From: Streptomyces sp. L-9-10
GTDB taxonomy: Bacteria > Actinomycetota > Actinomycetes > Streptomycetales > Streptomycetaceae
Length of the DNA stretch: 64,000 nt
Assembly: GCF_004151105.1 (NCBI RefSeq)
Contig: NZ_PHRF01000020.1
Coordinates: 1 to 64,000, forward strand
Reading direction: 5' to 3'
Both the position numbers and the translations under genes were made by a program. Position 1 is the stretch's first letter. Every line of letters begins with the position of its first letter. Under the pieces are notes generated by a model. The model made no database searches, was not told the DNA's origin, and saw only the letters and a program-made list of their open reading frames with translations. Shown piece by piece: positions 26,192 to 35,315 of this stretch.

Positions 26192-29100
26192 TCAGTCGAA
26201 CCAGCGGTCCCTGGCCAGCTCCGCCGTCCGCGACGGATCCTCCAGCAGCGCCGCCACCTCGAAGCGCCTCGGCCACTGGCCCGCCGCCCAGGCGAGCCCC
26301 GCCGCCACACCCTCCAGCGTCGCCGCGTGCAGCACTCCGTCCGGCGTGCGGCGCCAGTCCAGCTCGACGCCGCCCGCGAGGAGTTCCTCGTGCTCCACAT
26401 AGGTGTCGGGGGTGCCCGCGCCGAGCAGTACACGCACGGACTCCGGGACGGTGTGCTCCTCGCCCTCCGTCGTCACCTCCGCCGCGCCGGCCACCACCTC
26501 GCTCAGCCGCCGCACCTGAAGCAGCTCGGCCAGCTCGCTCACCCGGGCCGGCGACACCGGCAGCAGCGGCAGCCCGCCCGCCAGCGGCAGCAGATCGGGC
26601 GCGTCCGCGATCACGGTGTCCGCCGCGTCGGCCACCCGCACCTCGCCGTCGACGACCGCGCGCAGCTCGTCCGGGAGCGTCACCTGCTCGGGATCGAGGC
26701 CCGCGAGCGCCGTGTAGAGCCCGTGCAGCTGCTCCGGGCTCACCTCCCGCTCCGGGTCGGCCAGCCTCCCCAGCAGCTCCGCCGCGCCGCCCGGCTCGTC
26801 CAGCAGCGCGGCGACCGAGGTCCGTACCCCCAGCGCCCGCAGCACCTGCGCGTCGTCGAAGCCCGTCGCGTCCACGGAGTCGTACAGCCCCGCCAGCAGC
26901 GGGTCACCGCTCGCGGCCCGCAGTCCGGCCGGGCGGCGCCCGTCGAGTACGGGATGGTCGCGCAGCCACCACGCGGTGTACGAACGCACCGTCTCCGTCG
27001 TACCGTCCGGCAGCAGCACCCGTACGGACTGGGTCAGCGCGTCCCGCAGCGGCGGCCGTGCCAGCAGCGCCAGCGCACGCGGCCACGCGTCGTCGTCGAC
27101 CAGGTCGAGGTCCCGTACGGCCACGATCTCCGTCGCGACCGGCGGTACGGGCGTCTCCGGCAGCCGGTCCAGTACGTCCTCGCACCACACGTCGACGGCG
27201 TCCAGCAGCCCGGCGTCGTCGGGCTCGGCGAAGTCCCCTTCGCGGGGCTCCAGTTCATCGGGGTCCAGAACGACGTCCGTGGCCCGTACGAGCGCGAAGT
27301 CCGCCAGGACACCGCACGCGGCCAGTGGCTGCGCGCCCCAGCGCTCGGCCAGCTCCGCGTCGCAGAAGGCGAGTTCGTCCTCGCGGAGCACGGACGCGAA
27401 CGAGCCGCCGGGCAGCACCAGTTCACCGGCCGGCGCCAGCTCCCCGTCCTCGTCGGTCAGCGCCAGCGCGCCGAGCCACGGCTCGTCCCCCGCCTCCAGA
27501 CCGGCGTCCCGTACGAGACCGAGCACGATCTCGGCGAGTTCCTCCGCGTCGGGCGTGTCGGCGTCCTCGTCCCAGACCTCGCCCGCGTCCAGCGAAGCGG
27601 CGACCGCCGCGCGCACCTGCGGGGTCGTCAGTACGGCACGAGGCGTGGCGGGCAGCGCGCCCAGCTTCTCCAGCAGCGGATGCGCCGCCTCCGGATGCGC
27701 CACCTTCAGCCCCAGCCGGGCCAGTTCGGCCGACCCCACGGCGTCGGGCAGCGGCAGCAGGATCTGCCGCGGCCCGATCGTCGTACGCCCATTGGCCAGC
27801 GGCACCGGCAGCCCGGACAGCCGCTCGGGATCGACGCCCGCCAGCGACTCGTACAGCCGCCGCCACCAGGCCGGCGGGCGCTCGGCGCCCGCGATCCGCT
27901 CGATGGCCTCGCCGAGCGGCAGCCGCCCGACGCCCAGCGTGCGCAACTCCACCCGCCGCTCGAACCCGGCGGGCAGCAGGGTCGGCAGCACCTCCGCCAG
28001 CACGCTCACGGTGTCGGCGCCCGCACCCTCCACGACCTCCGCCTCGAACGGCCGCAGCGCGGTCAGCTCCTCGCTCGGAGCGGCCGGGGCGAGGAAGGCC
28101 ACCCGGGGCAGCCGCTCCAGGATCGCGGCCCGCAGCCGGCCGTCCAGCTCACCCTTGCCGAGCGGGCCCGGCACCAGATCGATCGTCCCGGTCGAGACCG
28201 GCTCCCAGCCCCGCAGCAGCTCCGCGAACGCGTCGGCCGCCTTCCCGACCAGGAAATCGGTGAGCGGTCCCGGCGCGGGATGGCGCCGCGTGGTGTCGAG
28301 CGGCAGCGAGGCGATCAGCAGCGCGGGCACACCGAGCGGCTCGTCCGTGGGCGTCGGCGCGTGCACGACGGGCGCGGTACGGGGCCGCGCCGGGGCGCCC
28401 TCTCCGTCCACGGGCACGGCCCACGTGACGGACCAGTGGGGCCGCAGCCGCTCCTCGACGGGCCGCCCTTCGAGCAGCGCGGGCGGTGTCGCGCCATGGT
28501 GAGCGACAACCCGCCAGCGGTGCGTGGCGCCGTCCGCGCTGTCGTCCACGTCGATGTACGGCCCGTCCTGCGAGCGGCGCAACACCCGTTCCCCGTCGGG
28601 GGTTTCGACCACGACCTCGGCGAGACCGGCGAGCGTCAGCAGCAGCGCGTCATCGACCCCGGCGAGGAGCCGCGCCACCAGATCGGCGGCGGTGCCGTCC
28701 CGCAGCGGCAGGATCACCACCGTGTCGTACCCGTCGGGGGCCGTGCCCTCCGCCGGCAGCGGCAGCCGCAGCAGCGGTACGTGTCCGTCACGGCGCCGCA
28801 GCTCGTCCCCGAGCCCGGGGCTCGCCTGGGCGACCCGCCCGGCCAGCTCACGGGCCTCCGCGAGCGACCAGCGGACCCCGCCGTGCCGTCCGATGACGGC
28901 GGGCTCGTCGCTGACGGCGAGCACGGCGGCGAACCCGACGCCGAACCGGCCGACGGCGCTCTCGTGCCCCTCGCGCTTGGCCGAGGCCCGCAGCGTACTG
29001 AGCGACTCGACGCCGGTCGCGTCGAGCGGCGCGCCGGTATTGGCGGCGACGAGCACGGCGGGAGCGCTGGCGTCGGGGCCGCCGGGGCGCAGGGTCAGCC

Positions 29101-29317
29101 TGAGCCGGCCGGGCACGCCGGCGCGGGCGGCCGCGTCGGCGGCGTTCTGGGCCAGCTCGATGACGAGCCGGTCGCGGTAGCCGCCGAGCGCGAGGTCTTC
29201 CTCGGCGTTGGCGTCCTCCCGGAACCGCGCGGGGCTGGCGCCCCAGGCATCGAGCACTCCACGCCGCAGCCGAGCCGTCCCGAACGGGTCGGCCCCTTCG
29301 GTGGTCCTGACGCTCAC
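26192..29317 (-). CDS. Large Hsp90/sacsin-like ATPase, function unknown
   Basis: 1041 residues from GTG 29315-29317 (VSVRTTEGADPFGTAR), which has GGAG seven bases upstream. The N-terminal 230 residues carry a Bergerat ATPase: N-box ELAQNAADAAARAG, ANTGAPLDATGVESLSTLRA in place of the usual DNGxG, and GRFGVGFAAVLAVSD. This is the arrangement in sacsin N-terminal-like proteins. The remaining 800 residues are Leu/Ala-rich, acidic and mostly helical with no recognised motif. I recall it as a conserved single gene in Streptomyces. A chaperone-like or conflict-related role is only inference. Confidence 0.82.
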   Translation of the reverse strand: MSVRTTEGADPFGTARLRRGVLDAWGASPARFREDANAEEDLALGGYRDRLVIELAQNAADAAARAGVPGRLRLTLRPGGPDASAPAVLVAANTGAPLDATGVESLSTLRASAKREGHESAVGRFGVGFAAVLAVSDEPAVIGRHGGVRWSLAEARELAGRVAQASPGLGDELRRRDGHVPLLRLPLPAEGTAPDGYDTVVILPLRDGTAADLVARLLAGVDDALLLTLAGLAEVVVETPDGERVLRRSQDGPYIDVDDSADGATHRWRVVAHHGATPPALLEGRPVEERLRPHWSVTWAVPVDGEGAPARPRTAPVVHAPTPTDEPLGVPALLIASLPLDTTRRHPAPGPLTDFLVGKAADAFAELLRGWEPVSTGTIDLVPGPLGKGELDGRLRAAILERLPRVAFLAPAAPSEELTALRPFEAEVVEGAGADTVSVLAEVLPTLLPAGFERRVELRTLGVGRLPLGEAIERIAGAERPPAWWRRLYESLAGVDPERLSGLPVPLANGRTTIGPRQILLPLPDAVGSAELARLGLKVAHPEAAHPLLEKLGALPATPRAVLTTPQVRAAVAASLDAGEVWDEDADTPDAEELAEIVLGLVRDAGLEAGDEPWLGALALTDEDGELAPAGELVLPGGSFASVLREDELAFCDAELAERWGAQPLAACGVLADFALVRATDVVLDPDELEPREGDFAEPDDAGLLDAVDVWCEDVLDRLPETPVPPVATEIVAVRDLDLVDDDAWPRALALLARPPLRDALTQSVRVLLPDGTTETVRSYTAWWLRDHPVLDGRRPAGLRAASGDPLLAGLYDSVDATGFDDAQVLRALGVRTSVAALLDEPGGAAELLGRLADPEREVSPEQLHGLYTALAGLDPEQVTLPDELRAVVDGEVRVADAADTVIADAPDLLPLAGGLPLLPVSPARVSELAELLQVRRLSEVVAGAAEVTTEGEEHTVPESVRVLLGAGTPDTYVEHEELLAGGVELDWRRTPDGVLHAATLEGVAAGLAWAAGQWPRRFEVAALLEDPSRTAELARDRWFD

Positions 29318-29400
29318 GCTGTGACTCCGCTCTTTCGCTGTCGCGTACGTGCGGGCCGAAGGTACCGCGAGGCGCCGTCCGGCGGGGGTGCGGGGGCGGT

Positions 29401-29611
29401 GCGCCGTCCGGCGGGGGGTGCGGTGCGCCTCCGGCGGGGGGTGCGGTGCGGTCGCCGGGTTGCGGTTGCGGTTGCGTTGTCGTGGGCCGGGGGCCGGGGC
29501 CTCCGGAGGTACATGTCCGGACGGCATGATTTACGGCGCGACTCCGCCCTGACGATGGTTCGGGCGTCCGTGCGCCACACATCACGCTTTAGTGTCCGGA
29601 CACGCACCTCC
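29401..29611 (-). repeat. Modular intergenic repeat, copy A (L-core-R arrangement)
   Basis: Read on the minus strand. It starts with GGAGGTGCGTGTCCGGAC (29611-29594), then TAAAGCGTGATGTGT, then the core GGCGCACGGACGCCCGAACC...GAGTCGCGCC, then GTAAATCATGCC and GTCCGGACATGTACCTCC (29522-29505). The two GGAGGT/ACCTCC arms are 18-bp inverted repeats bounding 107 bp. A GC-rich tail of about 100 bp follows, ending in CCGCCGGACGGCGC. The tail itself contains tandem CCGGCGGGGGGTGCGGTGCG units, continuing to about 29370. Inner arms GGCGC/GCGCC and CGCCC/GGGCG give a nested stem. Confidence 0.8.
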
Positions 29612-29905
29612 TACGCCCCCGACCCCCTCCCGCCGGTGGTCCCCCCACAACCCGCCGACCTGGTGGGGGTACGGGGTCGAGTGCGGCCCGGTGGCCCCGG
29701 CCATTCGCCGTCCCGGTGGAGGTGAGTGGGCTGGTGCGGTCCGGTGGCCTCGCCACTCGCCACCCTGTCCGGGTGCGGGAGGGCGCATCCGCCCTTCCCG
29801 ACTGCCCTCGCGCACGGCGGTGTCGGGAAGGATGCCGCCACCTCTCCCACCCCCCGCGCACGGCCGGGCCGCTTGTGCGGGCGGTGAAGGCGGGCGCGCA
29901 GGGGT
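29612..29905. other. Non-coding segment between repeat copies A and B
   Basis: 294 bp bounded by copies A and B, which face each other in inverted orientation. It is GC rich with several imperfect inverted repeats (for example CCGGTGGCC and GGTGGCCTCGCC motifs, and CCTTCCCGAC with GTCGGGAAGG). No frame has a credible product. It may be the interior of a larger element. Confidence 0.5.
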
Positions 29906-30082
29906 CGTGTCCGGGACGTAGAGCGTGATGTGTGGCGCGCGAACGCCCGAACCATCGATCGGGCAGAGTCGCGCCGTACGGGGGTCCGGGGGTGTCCCCC
30001 GGGAAAGCACAGCATGCAGTCCCGGACGCGAGCCCCGGAGCGCAACCCGGCAACAACCCGCACCCGGACCACCGGCCCAAGC
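29906..30082 (+). repeat. Modular intergenic repeat, copy B (L-core-M arrangement)
   Basis: CGTGTCCGGGACGTAGAGCG and TGATGTGT match the L side of copy A, followed by a core GGCGCGCGAACGCCCGAACC...GAGTCGCGCC (to 29975). From GTAC at 29976 the sequence switches to module M (GTACGGGGGTCCGGGGGTGT, AAAGCACAGCATGCAGTCCC), which is nearly identical to about 105 bp in copy C. L plus core of copy B is the reverse complement of the matching part of copy A, so the pair forms a long inverted repeat. Confidence 0.8.
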
Positions 30083-30119
30083 CGAGACGCACCCACGACC
30101 ACGACCCCCAGCCGGGAGG

Positions 30120-31070
30120 CTAAGAGTGGCCCAGGTCCTCCGAGTCGTCCTCCGCCGTGACCACCGACCCGCTGTCCGGCGACGGTCTCAGCGGAAACGC
30201 GTCCGTCGCCATCGAGTCCAGCACCGGCGCCGCCCGCCTCGGCGGCTTCGGCATCACCGCCGCCTCCGAGTGCCCCCCGCACCCGTACGCCAGCGACACG
30301 ACCCGCCCGTCCGCCGGCGAGAACTCGTTCGCGCAGACGCCGAACGCCTGCCGCAGCGAGCCCGCGAGCGGCAGCAGGAAGCCGCAGGTCACGCAGGGCG
30401 CGGGCGCCGCCTGTGCCATCGGGGTCTTCGCGCCGAACGCCTCGTCCCAGCGGTCCGCCGCCGCGTGCAGCCCGTACCGCGACAGCACTCGCGCCCGGCG
30501 CATGCCGAGTTCCTCGGCGACCGACGCGATCGAGCCGCGCTCGGGCGCGGGCGACGTGTCCGTCGTGCCGCCGGCCGGTTCGGGGGTTTCCGGTCCCGCG
30601 TCCTCCGCCTCGACGAGGTCCGCGAGGTTCTGCGGAGTCACCACGTCCGGCAGGACCGAGTTCGGCGGCGGTGCGTCCGCGCCGGAGTAGCCGGGCTCCA
30701 GCCGCAGATCCTCCGCCTCGGTGGGCAGCAGATCGCCGGGGCCCATGTCGCCGGGCCGGAGCCGTTCGCTCCAGGGGACCCACTCGGGGGCCAGCAGGGC
30801 GTCGGGTCCTGGCAGCAGCACCGTTTCGTCCAGCGTGACGACCTTCGCGCGGGATGCCCGCGCGACCGTCACCGCCCAGCGCCAGCCCCGGTAACCGGGC
30901 TCCTTGCACTCGAAGAAGTGCGTGACGACCCGGTCTCCGTCCGCCACCACCGAGACATGTTCCCCGACGACGCCGGGCGCGGCGGCCTCCTCGGCAGCCG
31001 ACCTGGCGAGGTCTACCGCCTCGGCGCACAGGCGGTCGGGGGTTCGGCTTCGCGTCGTCGCAGCACTCAC
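30120..31070 (-). CDS. DUF3027 family protein
   Basis: 316 residues from GTG 31068-31070 (VSAATTRSRTPDRLCAEA). An N-terminal domain of about 110 residues includes HFFECKEPGYRGWRWAVTV. The central part is acidic/Pro-rich. The C-terminal part has CVTCGFLLPLAGSLRQAFGV with further Cys in VCANEFSPADG and YGCGGHSE, a likely zinc site. Conserved in actinobacteria and found near the mqnB/mqnD and cold-shock genes as here. Biochemical role unknown. Confidence 0.82.
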   Translation of the reverse strand: MSAATTRSRTPDRLCAEAVDLARSAAEEAAAPGVVGEHVSVVADGDRVVTHFFECKEPGYRGWRWAVTVARASRAKVVTLDETVLLPGPDALLAPEWVPWSERLRPGDMGPGDLLPTEAEDLRLEPGYSGADAPPPNSVLPDVVTPQNLADLVEAEDAGPETPEPAGGTTDTSPAPERGSIASVAEELGMRRARVLSRYGLHAAADRWDEAFGAKTPMAQAAPAPCVTCGFLLPLAGSLRQAFGVCANEFSPADGRVVSLAYGCGGHSEAAVMPKPPRRAAPVLDSMATDAFPLRPSPDSGSVVTAEDDSEDLGHS

Positions 31071-31535
31071 AGGTCTCGCTTCTCTCCTACGCCGTCTCAC
31101 GGGTGCGCCGGCCGATTCGCGATGTACGAGCCGAGGGCGGAGCGGACCTGAGGGCCGCATCGACGTCCACGCCCGATCTCTTCTCGGGCACACCTATCGT
31201 TATCCATTCTGCGGGATGACGAAGAGGCGCGCGGCCGAGAACAACCGCCGGTGGCGCGCTACGCACGCTACCCCCTCTCTCGCCCCCCGCCCACCTGCAC
31301 GCCGCCTTTCCCGGACTTCGGACCACACCGCAACCAGGCCGTGACCCGGAGAAACCCCATGGTGGGAGGCCGACAATGTGTTCGGATCCACCCGGGAGAC
31401 CACCCGGGAGAGATTCCGGGCGCGTCCGTCGCTCCAGTACCGGACCGCCTCGCTCCGGTACCGGCCGGTGAACTCCCTCCGGCTCGCCGGTGACCCGCGC
31501 CGGCTCGTCCGTCATGGCAGCGTCACGGCCCCGTC
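31071..31535. other. Divergent promoter region between DUF3027 and an MFS gene
   Basis: 465 bp without a credible gene; short frames here lack Shine-Dalgarno sites and family features. ACACCTATCGTTATCCATTC (31188-31207) is the most A/T-rich part; on the minus strand GATAACGATAGG could hold a -10 for the DUF3027 gene. CACCCGGGAGAC/CACCCGGGAGAG is a short direct repeat near 31388 and 31400. Nothing else recognised. Confidence 0.45.
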
Positions 31536-32945
31536 ATGCTCGGGTTCGGTTCGCACCAGGGGCCCTTGGGGCACTATGACGAGGTGACAGCCGTGAGGTC
31601 GTCCGACACGCGTACGGCCGGCCCGCTCCGGAGGACCGGGCGGGCCATCGGTCATGCCCTGCGGCTTCCTTTCGCGGCCGGGGCGAGGTGGATCCGCAAG
31701 GCCACCCACGCGCACGGCGCGGGTGAGTCGGGTCTCGGCAAGCTGATCGAGCTGCACGCCGTGAACGGCGCGGGCGATGTCATGATCACCGTCGCTCTCG
31801 CGTCCACGGTCTTCTTCTCCGTACCGACGGACGAGGCGCGGGGCCGCGTCGCGCTCTATCTCGCCGTCACGATGGCGCCCTTCACCCTGCTCGCCCCCGT
31901 CATCGGCCCGCTCCTCGACCATCTGCCGCACGGCCGCAGGGCCGCCATGGCCTGCGCCATGTTCACCCGGGCCGCGCTCGCGATCCTGATGTCGACCGCC
32001 GTCATAACGGGCAGTCTGGAGCTGTATCCCGCCGCGCTCGGGGTGCTCGTGGCGTCGAAGGCGTACGGGGTGGTCCGCAGCGCGGTCGTGCCCCGGCTGC
32101 TGCCGCCCCGTTTCTCGCTCGTGCGGGCCAACTCCCGGGTCACGCTGGCCGGGCTGCTGGCGACCGGCGTGGCGGCGCCGATCGGCGCGGGGCTGCATCA
32201 GATCGGTCCGAAGTGGCCTCTGTACGGCGCGTGTCTGATCTTTCTCGCCGGTACGTTCCTGGCGTTCACGCTGCCGGGCAAGGTGGACTCCGCGAAGGGC
32301 GAGCGCAGGGCGCGGCTGGTCACGGTCGTCCACGGGGAGAAGCGGAAGCCGTCGCTTCGTACGGTCGGCCCGGCGGTGCTGCACGGCCTCCAGGCGAACG
32401 CGTCCCATCGCGCCCTCTCGGGCTTCCTGACCTTCTTCCTCGCCTTCCTGCTGCGCGAGCACCCGCTGTTCGGTCACAGCGCCGTCGTCTCGCTGGGCAT
32501 CGTGGGTGTCGCCGCCGGTGCGGGCAACGCCCTGGGTACGGCGGTCGGCGCCTGGCTGAAGGCCCGTGGTCCCGAACTGATCATCGCCACGGTCCTGGGC
32601 ATCGCCCTCACCGCGGCGATCGTCGCGGCGCTGCTCTTCGGCGGCCTGATGATGGCGGTGCTGTGCGCGGTGGCCGGTTTCACCCAGGCCCTGTCGAAGC
32701 TGTCCCTGGACGCGGTGATCCAGCGGGACGTCCCCGAGCAGGTACGGACCTCCGCCTTCGCCCGCTCCGAGACGCTGCTCCAGATGTCCTGGGTGGTGGG
32801 CGGCGCGATCGGTATCGCGCTGCCGCTCAACGGCGTGCTGGGCATGTCGGTCGCCGCGGCGATCGTCGGGATCGGGGCGGTCACCGCCGCGCGCGGACTG
32901 CTGACCGCGGCCCGTCGCGGCACGGCCCACGCGCGCGTCGCGTGA
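31536..32945 (+). CDS. MFS family transporter, substrate unknown
   Basis: 469 residues, 12 membrane helices from about residue 75. After a basic N-terminal domain (RTGRAIGHALRLPFAAGARW) comes the first helix with HAVNGAGDVMITVALASTVF. Motif A is degenerate (GPLLDHLPHGRRAAM). The start is uncertain: ATG 31536, or GTG 31593 which has GAGG nine bases upstream. It is the first of a forward cluster with the DUF2771 lipoprotein and mqnB-mqnD, though 134 bp separates it from the lipoprotein. Confidence 0.82.
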   Translation: MLGFGSHQGPLGHYDEVTAVRSSDTRTAGPLRRTGRAIGHALRLPFAAGARWIRKATHAHGAGESGLGKLIELHAVNGAGDVMITVALASTVFFSVPTDEARGRVALYLAVTMAPFTLLAPVIGPLLDHLPHGRRAAMACAMFTRAALAILMSTAVITGSLELYPAALGVLVASKAYGVVRSAVVPRLLPPRFSLVRANSRVTLAGLLATGVAAPIGAGLHQIGPKWPLYGACLIFLAGTFLAFTLPGKVDSAKGERRARLVTVVHGEKRKPSLRTVGPAVLHGLQANASHRALSGFLTFFLAFLLREHPLFGHSAVVSLGIVGVAAGAGNALGTAVGAWLKARGPELIIATVLGIALTAAIVAALLFGGLMMAVLCAVAGFTQALSKLSLDAVIQRDVPEQVRTSAFARSETLLQMSWVVGGAIGIALPLNGVLGMSVAAAIVGIGAVTAARGLLTAARRGTAHARVA

Positions 32946-33079
32946 CACGGCCCGACGTGACACCGGCCCAACGTGACACCGGAGGGCGCGGCGGCCCGCC
33001 GGCGCCCGCGGTACGTCCGGTCGACGGCTCGCCGTACCCCCTCGCGGCGTGGGCGCGGGCGACCGATAGCCTTCGCCCC

Positions 33080-33559
33080 ATGACCGTTGCGTTCTTCTCT
33101 GGTAGGTCCCGCCGGGCAGGCGTCGCCCTCGGCGCGGTGTCCGCCGGGCTCCTCGTCCTCGCCGCCTGTGAAAAGCCGACGCCGCTCGCGACCGTGACGG
33201 TCGGTGACAACTCGATCAACACCGCGGCGGCCTGCTACAACGACGGCAAGGCGATCAAGACCGCCGACATCCAGCCCTGCCTGAACAAGAAGGCGGAGAA
33301 GGTCGTCGAGATCTCGATGGACGACAAGGTCCACTTCGGGGTCGACCCGACGATCGCCGAGCACGGCTGGACGCTCTTCATCAACGGCCAGCAGGCCGAG
33401 CAGGAGCCGTACAAGAAGACCTACCGGACCATCCCCGGCAACGCGTTCTTCTCCACCCAGACCGGCGAGACCACGAGCGACACGCAGGTCAGCATCGTCG
33501 AGACCAACGGCAAGACGCTGACCGGCATCTGGCACTTCGAGTTCAAGAAGAATTCCTGA
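33080..33559 (+). CDS. DUF2771 family lipoprotein
   Basis: 159 residues. A type II signal with lipobox LVLAAC (Cys near 30) predicts lipid anchoring outside the membrane. The mature part is a small globular domain with CYNDGKAIKTADIQPCLNK (one likely disulfide) and repeated beta-strands. The DUF2771 assignment is from its size, lipobox and position before the futalosine genes in Streptomyces. Function unknown. Confidence 0.8.
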   Translation: MTVAFFSGRSRRAGVALGAVSAGLLVLAACEKPTPLATVTVGDNSINTAAACYNDGKAIKTADIQPCLNKKAEKVVEISMDDKVHFGVDPTIAEHGWTLFINGQQAEQEPYKKTYRTIPGNAFFSTQTGETTSDTQVSIVETNGKTLTGIWHFEFKKNS

Positions 33560-33621
33560 CCGACCCGGTGATCCGGCGGCCGGTCGGCCCCGGAGGCCGG
33601 GCGCCCCTGGAGGCTCCCGCC

Positions 33622-34374
33622 ATGCGTGTACTTGTCGTCACGGCGGTGGCCGCGGAGGCGGACTCCGTCGCCGCGGGCCTCGACCGGTTCGCGGGCGCCG
33701 GTGTCCGGGAGCTGACGGGTGGGTACGAGATGACGACCCACGCGCAGTTCACCCCGCGGCCGGGGTCCGTGCGGATACCGGTGGTGGAGGTCCTGGCGGG
33801 CGGCGCGGGACCGGTGGCCGCCGCGGTCGCCACGGCGACGGCGCTGGCGGCCTCCCCGTACGACCCTCCGTACGATCTGGTCATCTCCGCCGGTATCGGC
33901 GGCGGCTTCGCGCCCCACGCCCCGCTCGGCTCGCTCGTCGTCGCGGACACGATCATCGCCGCGGATCTGGGCGCCGACGCCCCCGACGGCTTTCTGCCGG
34001 TCGAGGAGCTGGGTTTCGGCCGTAGCGTCCACTCTCCGCCGGCCGCGCTGACCGCCCGGCTGTCGAAGGTCCTGGACGCCGATCCGCGGGTCCGCTCGGT
34101 CCTCGCGCCCGTCCTCACCGTCACGACGGCGACCGGCACGGCCGCCCGTACCGCCGAGCTGACCGCGCGTCATCCGCGCGCCGCCGCCGAGGCGATGGAG
34201 GGCTTCGGGGTCGCGGAGGCCGCCGCCGCCCACTCCGTACCGTGCGCCGAGATCCGCGCGATCTCCAACACCGTCGGCCCGCGCGACCGCGCCAGTTGGC
34301 GGATCGGCGAGGCGCTGGACGCGCTGCGGTACGCGTTCACGCTGCTCACCCCCGTATTCGAGGAGCCGTCATGA
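33622..34374 (+). CDS. mqnB: Futalosine hydrolase (menaquinone biosynthesis)
   Basis: 250 residues from ATG 33622 (MRVLVVTAVAAEADSVAAGL), preceded by GGAGG. It cleaves futalosine to hypoxanthine and dehypoxanthine futalosine in the futalosine route to menaquinone. Nucleoside phosphorylase/MTAN fold: VISAGIGGGFAP in the ribose pocket and EAMEGFGVAEAA for base recognition. Its stop overlaps the start of mqnD (ATGA). S. coelicolor has the same adjacent pair (SCO4327-SCO4326). Confidence 0.93.
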   Translation: MRVLVVTAVAAEADSVAAGLDRFAGAGVRELTGGYEMTTHAQFTPRPGSVRIPVVEVLAGGAGPVAAAVATATALAASPYDPPYDLVISAGIGGGFAPHAPLGSLVVADTIIAADLGADAPDGFLPVEELGFGRSVHSPPAALTARLSKVLDADPRVRSVLAPVLTVTTATGTAARTAELTARHPRAAAEAMEGFGVAEAAAAHSVPCAEIRAISNTVGPRDRASWRIGEALDALRYAFTLLTPVFEEPS

Positions 34375-35219
34375 CCCCGCAGCCGCTGCAGATCGCCTAC
34401 TCGCCCTGCCCCAACGACACCTTCGTCTTCGAGGCGTGGGCGCACGGCAGGGTCACCGGCGCGCCCGACATCGACGTCACGTTCGCGGACATCGACATCA
34501 CCAACGGCATGGCGGAGCGCGGGGAGTTCGACGTACTGAAGGTCTCGTACGCGGTACTGCCCTGGGTCCTGGACGAGTACACCCTGCTGCCCTGCGGCGG
34601 CGCGCTGGGCCGGGGCTGCGGCCCGCTCGTCCTGACGAAGGAGCCGGGCGCCGATCTGACCGGTAGAACGGTCGCCGTACCGAGCGAGCGTTCCACGGCC
34701 TATCTGCTCTTCCGGCTGTGGGCGGCGGATGTGCTCCCCGGCGGGGTGGGCGAGGTCGTCGTGCTGCCCTTCCACGAGATCATGCCCGCGGTACGCGACG
34801 GCAAGGTGGACGCCGGACTCGTCATCCACGAGGCGCGCTTCACCTATCAGGACTACGGGCTGCACCGCCTCGCCGACATGGGCGAGCACTGGGAGTCCAC
34901 GACCGGGCTGCCGATCCCGCTCGGCGCGATCATCGCGAAGCGCTCGCTGGGCACCGAGGCGCTCCAGCTGCTGGCCGGGTCGATCCGCAGGTCGGTACGG
35001 ATGGCCTGGGACGATCCGGAGACCTCACGGCCGTATGTGCTGGCGCACTCCCAGGAGATGGACCCGGCGGTCGCGGACCAGCACATCGGGCTGTACGTCA
35101 ACGAGTTCACCGCGGACCTGGGCGAGGACGGCTACGCGGCGGTCCGCGGGCTGCTCACCCGCGCCGCGGCCGAGGGGCTCGTACCGCCTCTCGGCCACGA
35201 CGCGCTGCGTTTCGTCTGA
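34371..35219 (+). CDS. mqnD: 1,4-dihydroxy-6-naphthoate synthase
   Basis: 282 residues. It converts cyclic dehypoxanthine futalosine to 1,4-dihydroxy-6-naphthoate, the last dedicated futalosine-pathway step before prenylation. It has a periplasmic-binding-like fold. YSPCPNDTFVFEAW at the N-terminus is diagnostic, followed by DVLKVSYAVLPWVL and the substrate-pocket motif AVPSERSTAYLLFRLW. Translationally coupled to mqnB. mqnA and mqnC are not in the window, as expected from the scattered S. coelicolor arrangement. Confidence 0.94.
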   Translation: MTPQPLQIAYSPCPNDTFVFEAWAHGRVTGAPDIDVTFADIDITNGMAERGEFDVLKVSYAVLPWVLDEYTLLPCGGALGRGCGPLVLTKEPGADLTGRTVAVPSERSTAYLLFRLWAADVLPGGVGEVVVLPFHEIMPAVRDGKVDAGLVIHEARFTYQDYGLHRLADMGEHWESTTGLPIPLGAIIAKRSLGTEALQLLAGSIRRSVRMAWDDPETSRPYVLAHSQEMDPAVADQHIGLYVNEFTADLGEDGYAAVRGLLTRAAAEGLVPPLGHDALRFV

Positions 35220-35315
35220 TCCTGATCCGCCCGGCCGGTCACCGCCGTGGCCGCGTGTCCGAACCGTCCGGCCGGCCGCCGCCTGGGGCACGCGCCGGAA
35301 CCGCCCCCGTGCGGC

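Noticed and set aside
26327..29725. 1132-residue open frame opposite the Hsp90-like ATPase
   Set aside because: Low-complexity Arg/Gln/Gly composition, no motifs, and it runs through the repeat copy A; an antisense shadow.
31378..31587. 69-residue frame between DUF3027 and the MFS gene
   Set aside because: Arg/Ser-rich, no Shine-Dalgarno, overlaps the MFS start; no sign of conservation that I can recognise.
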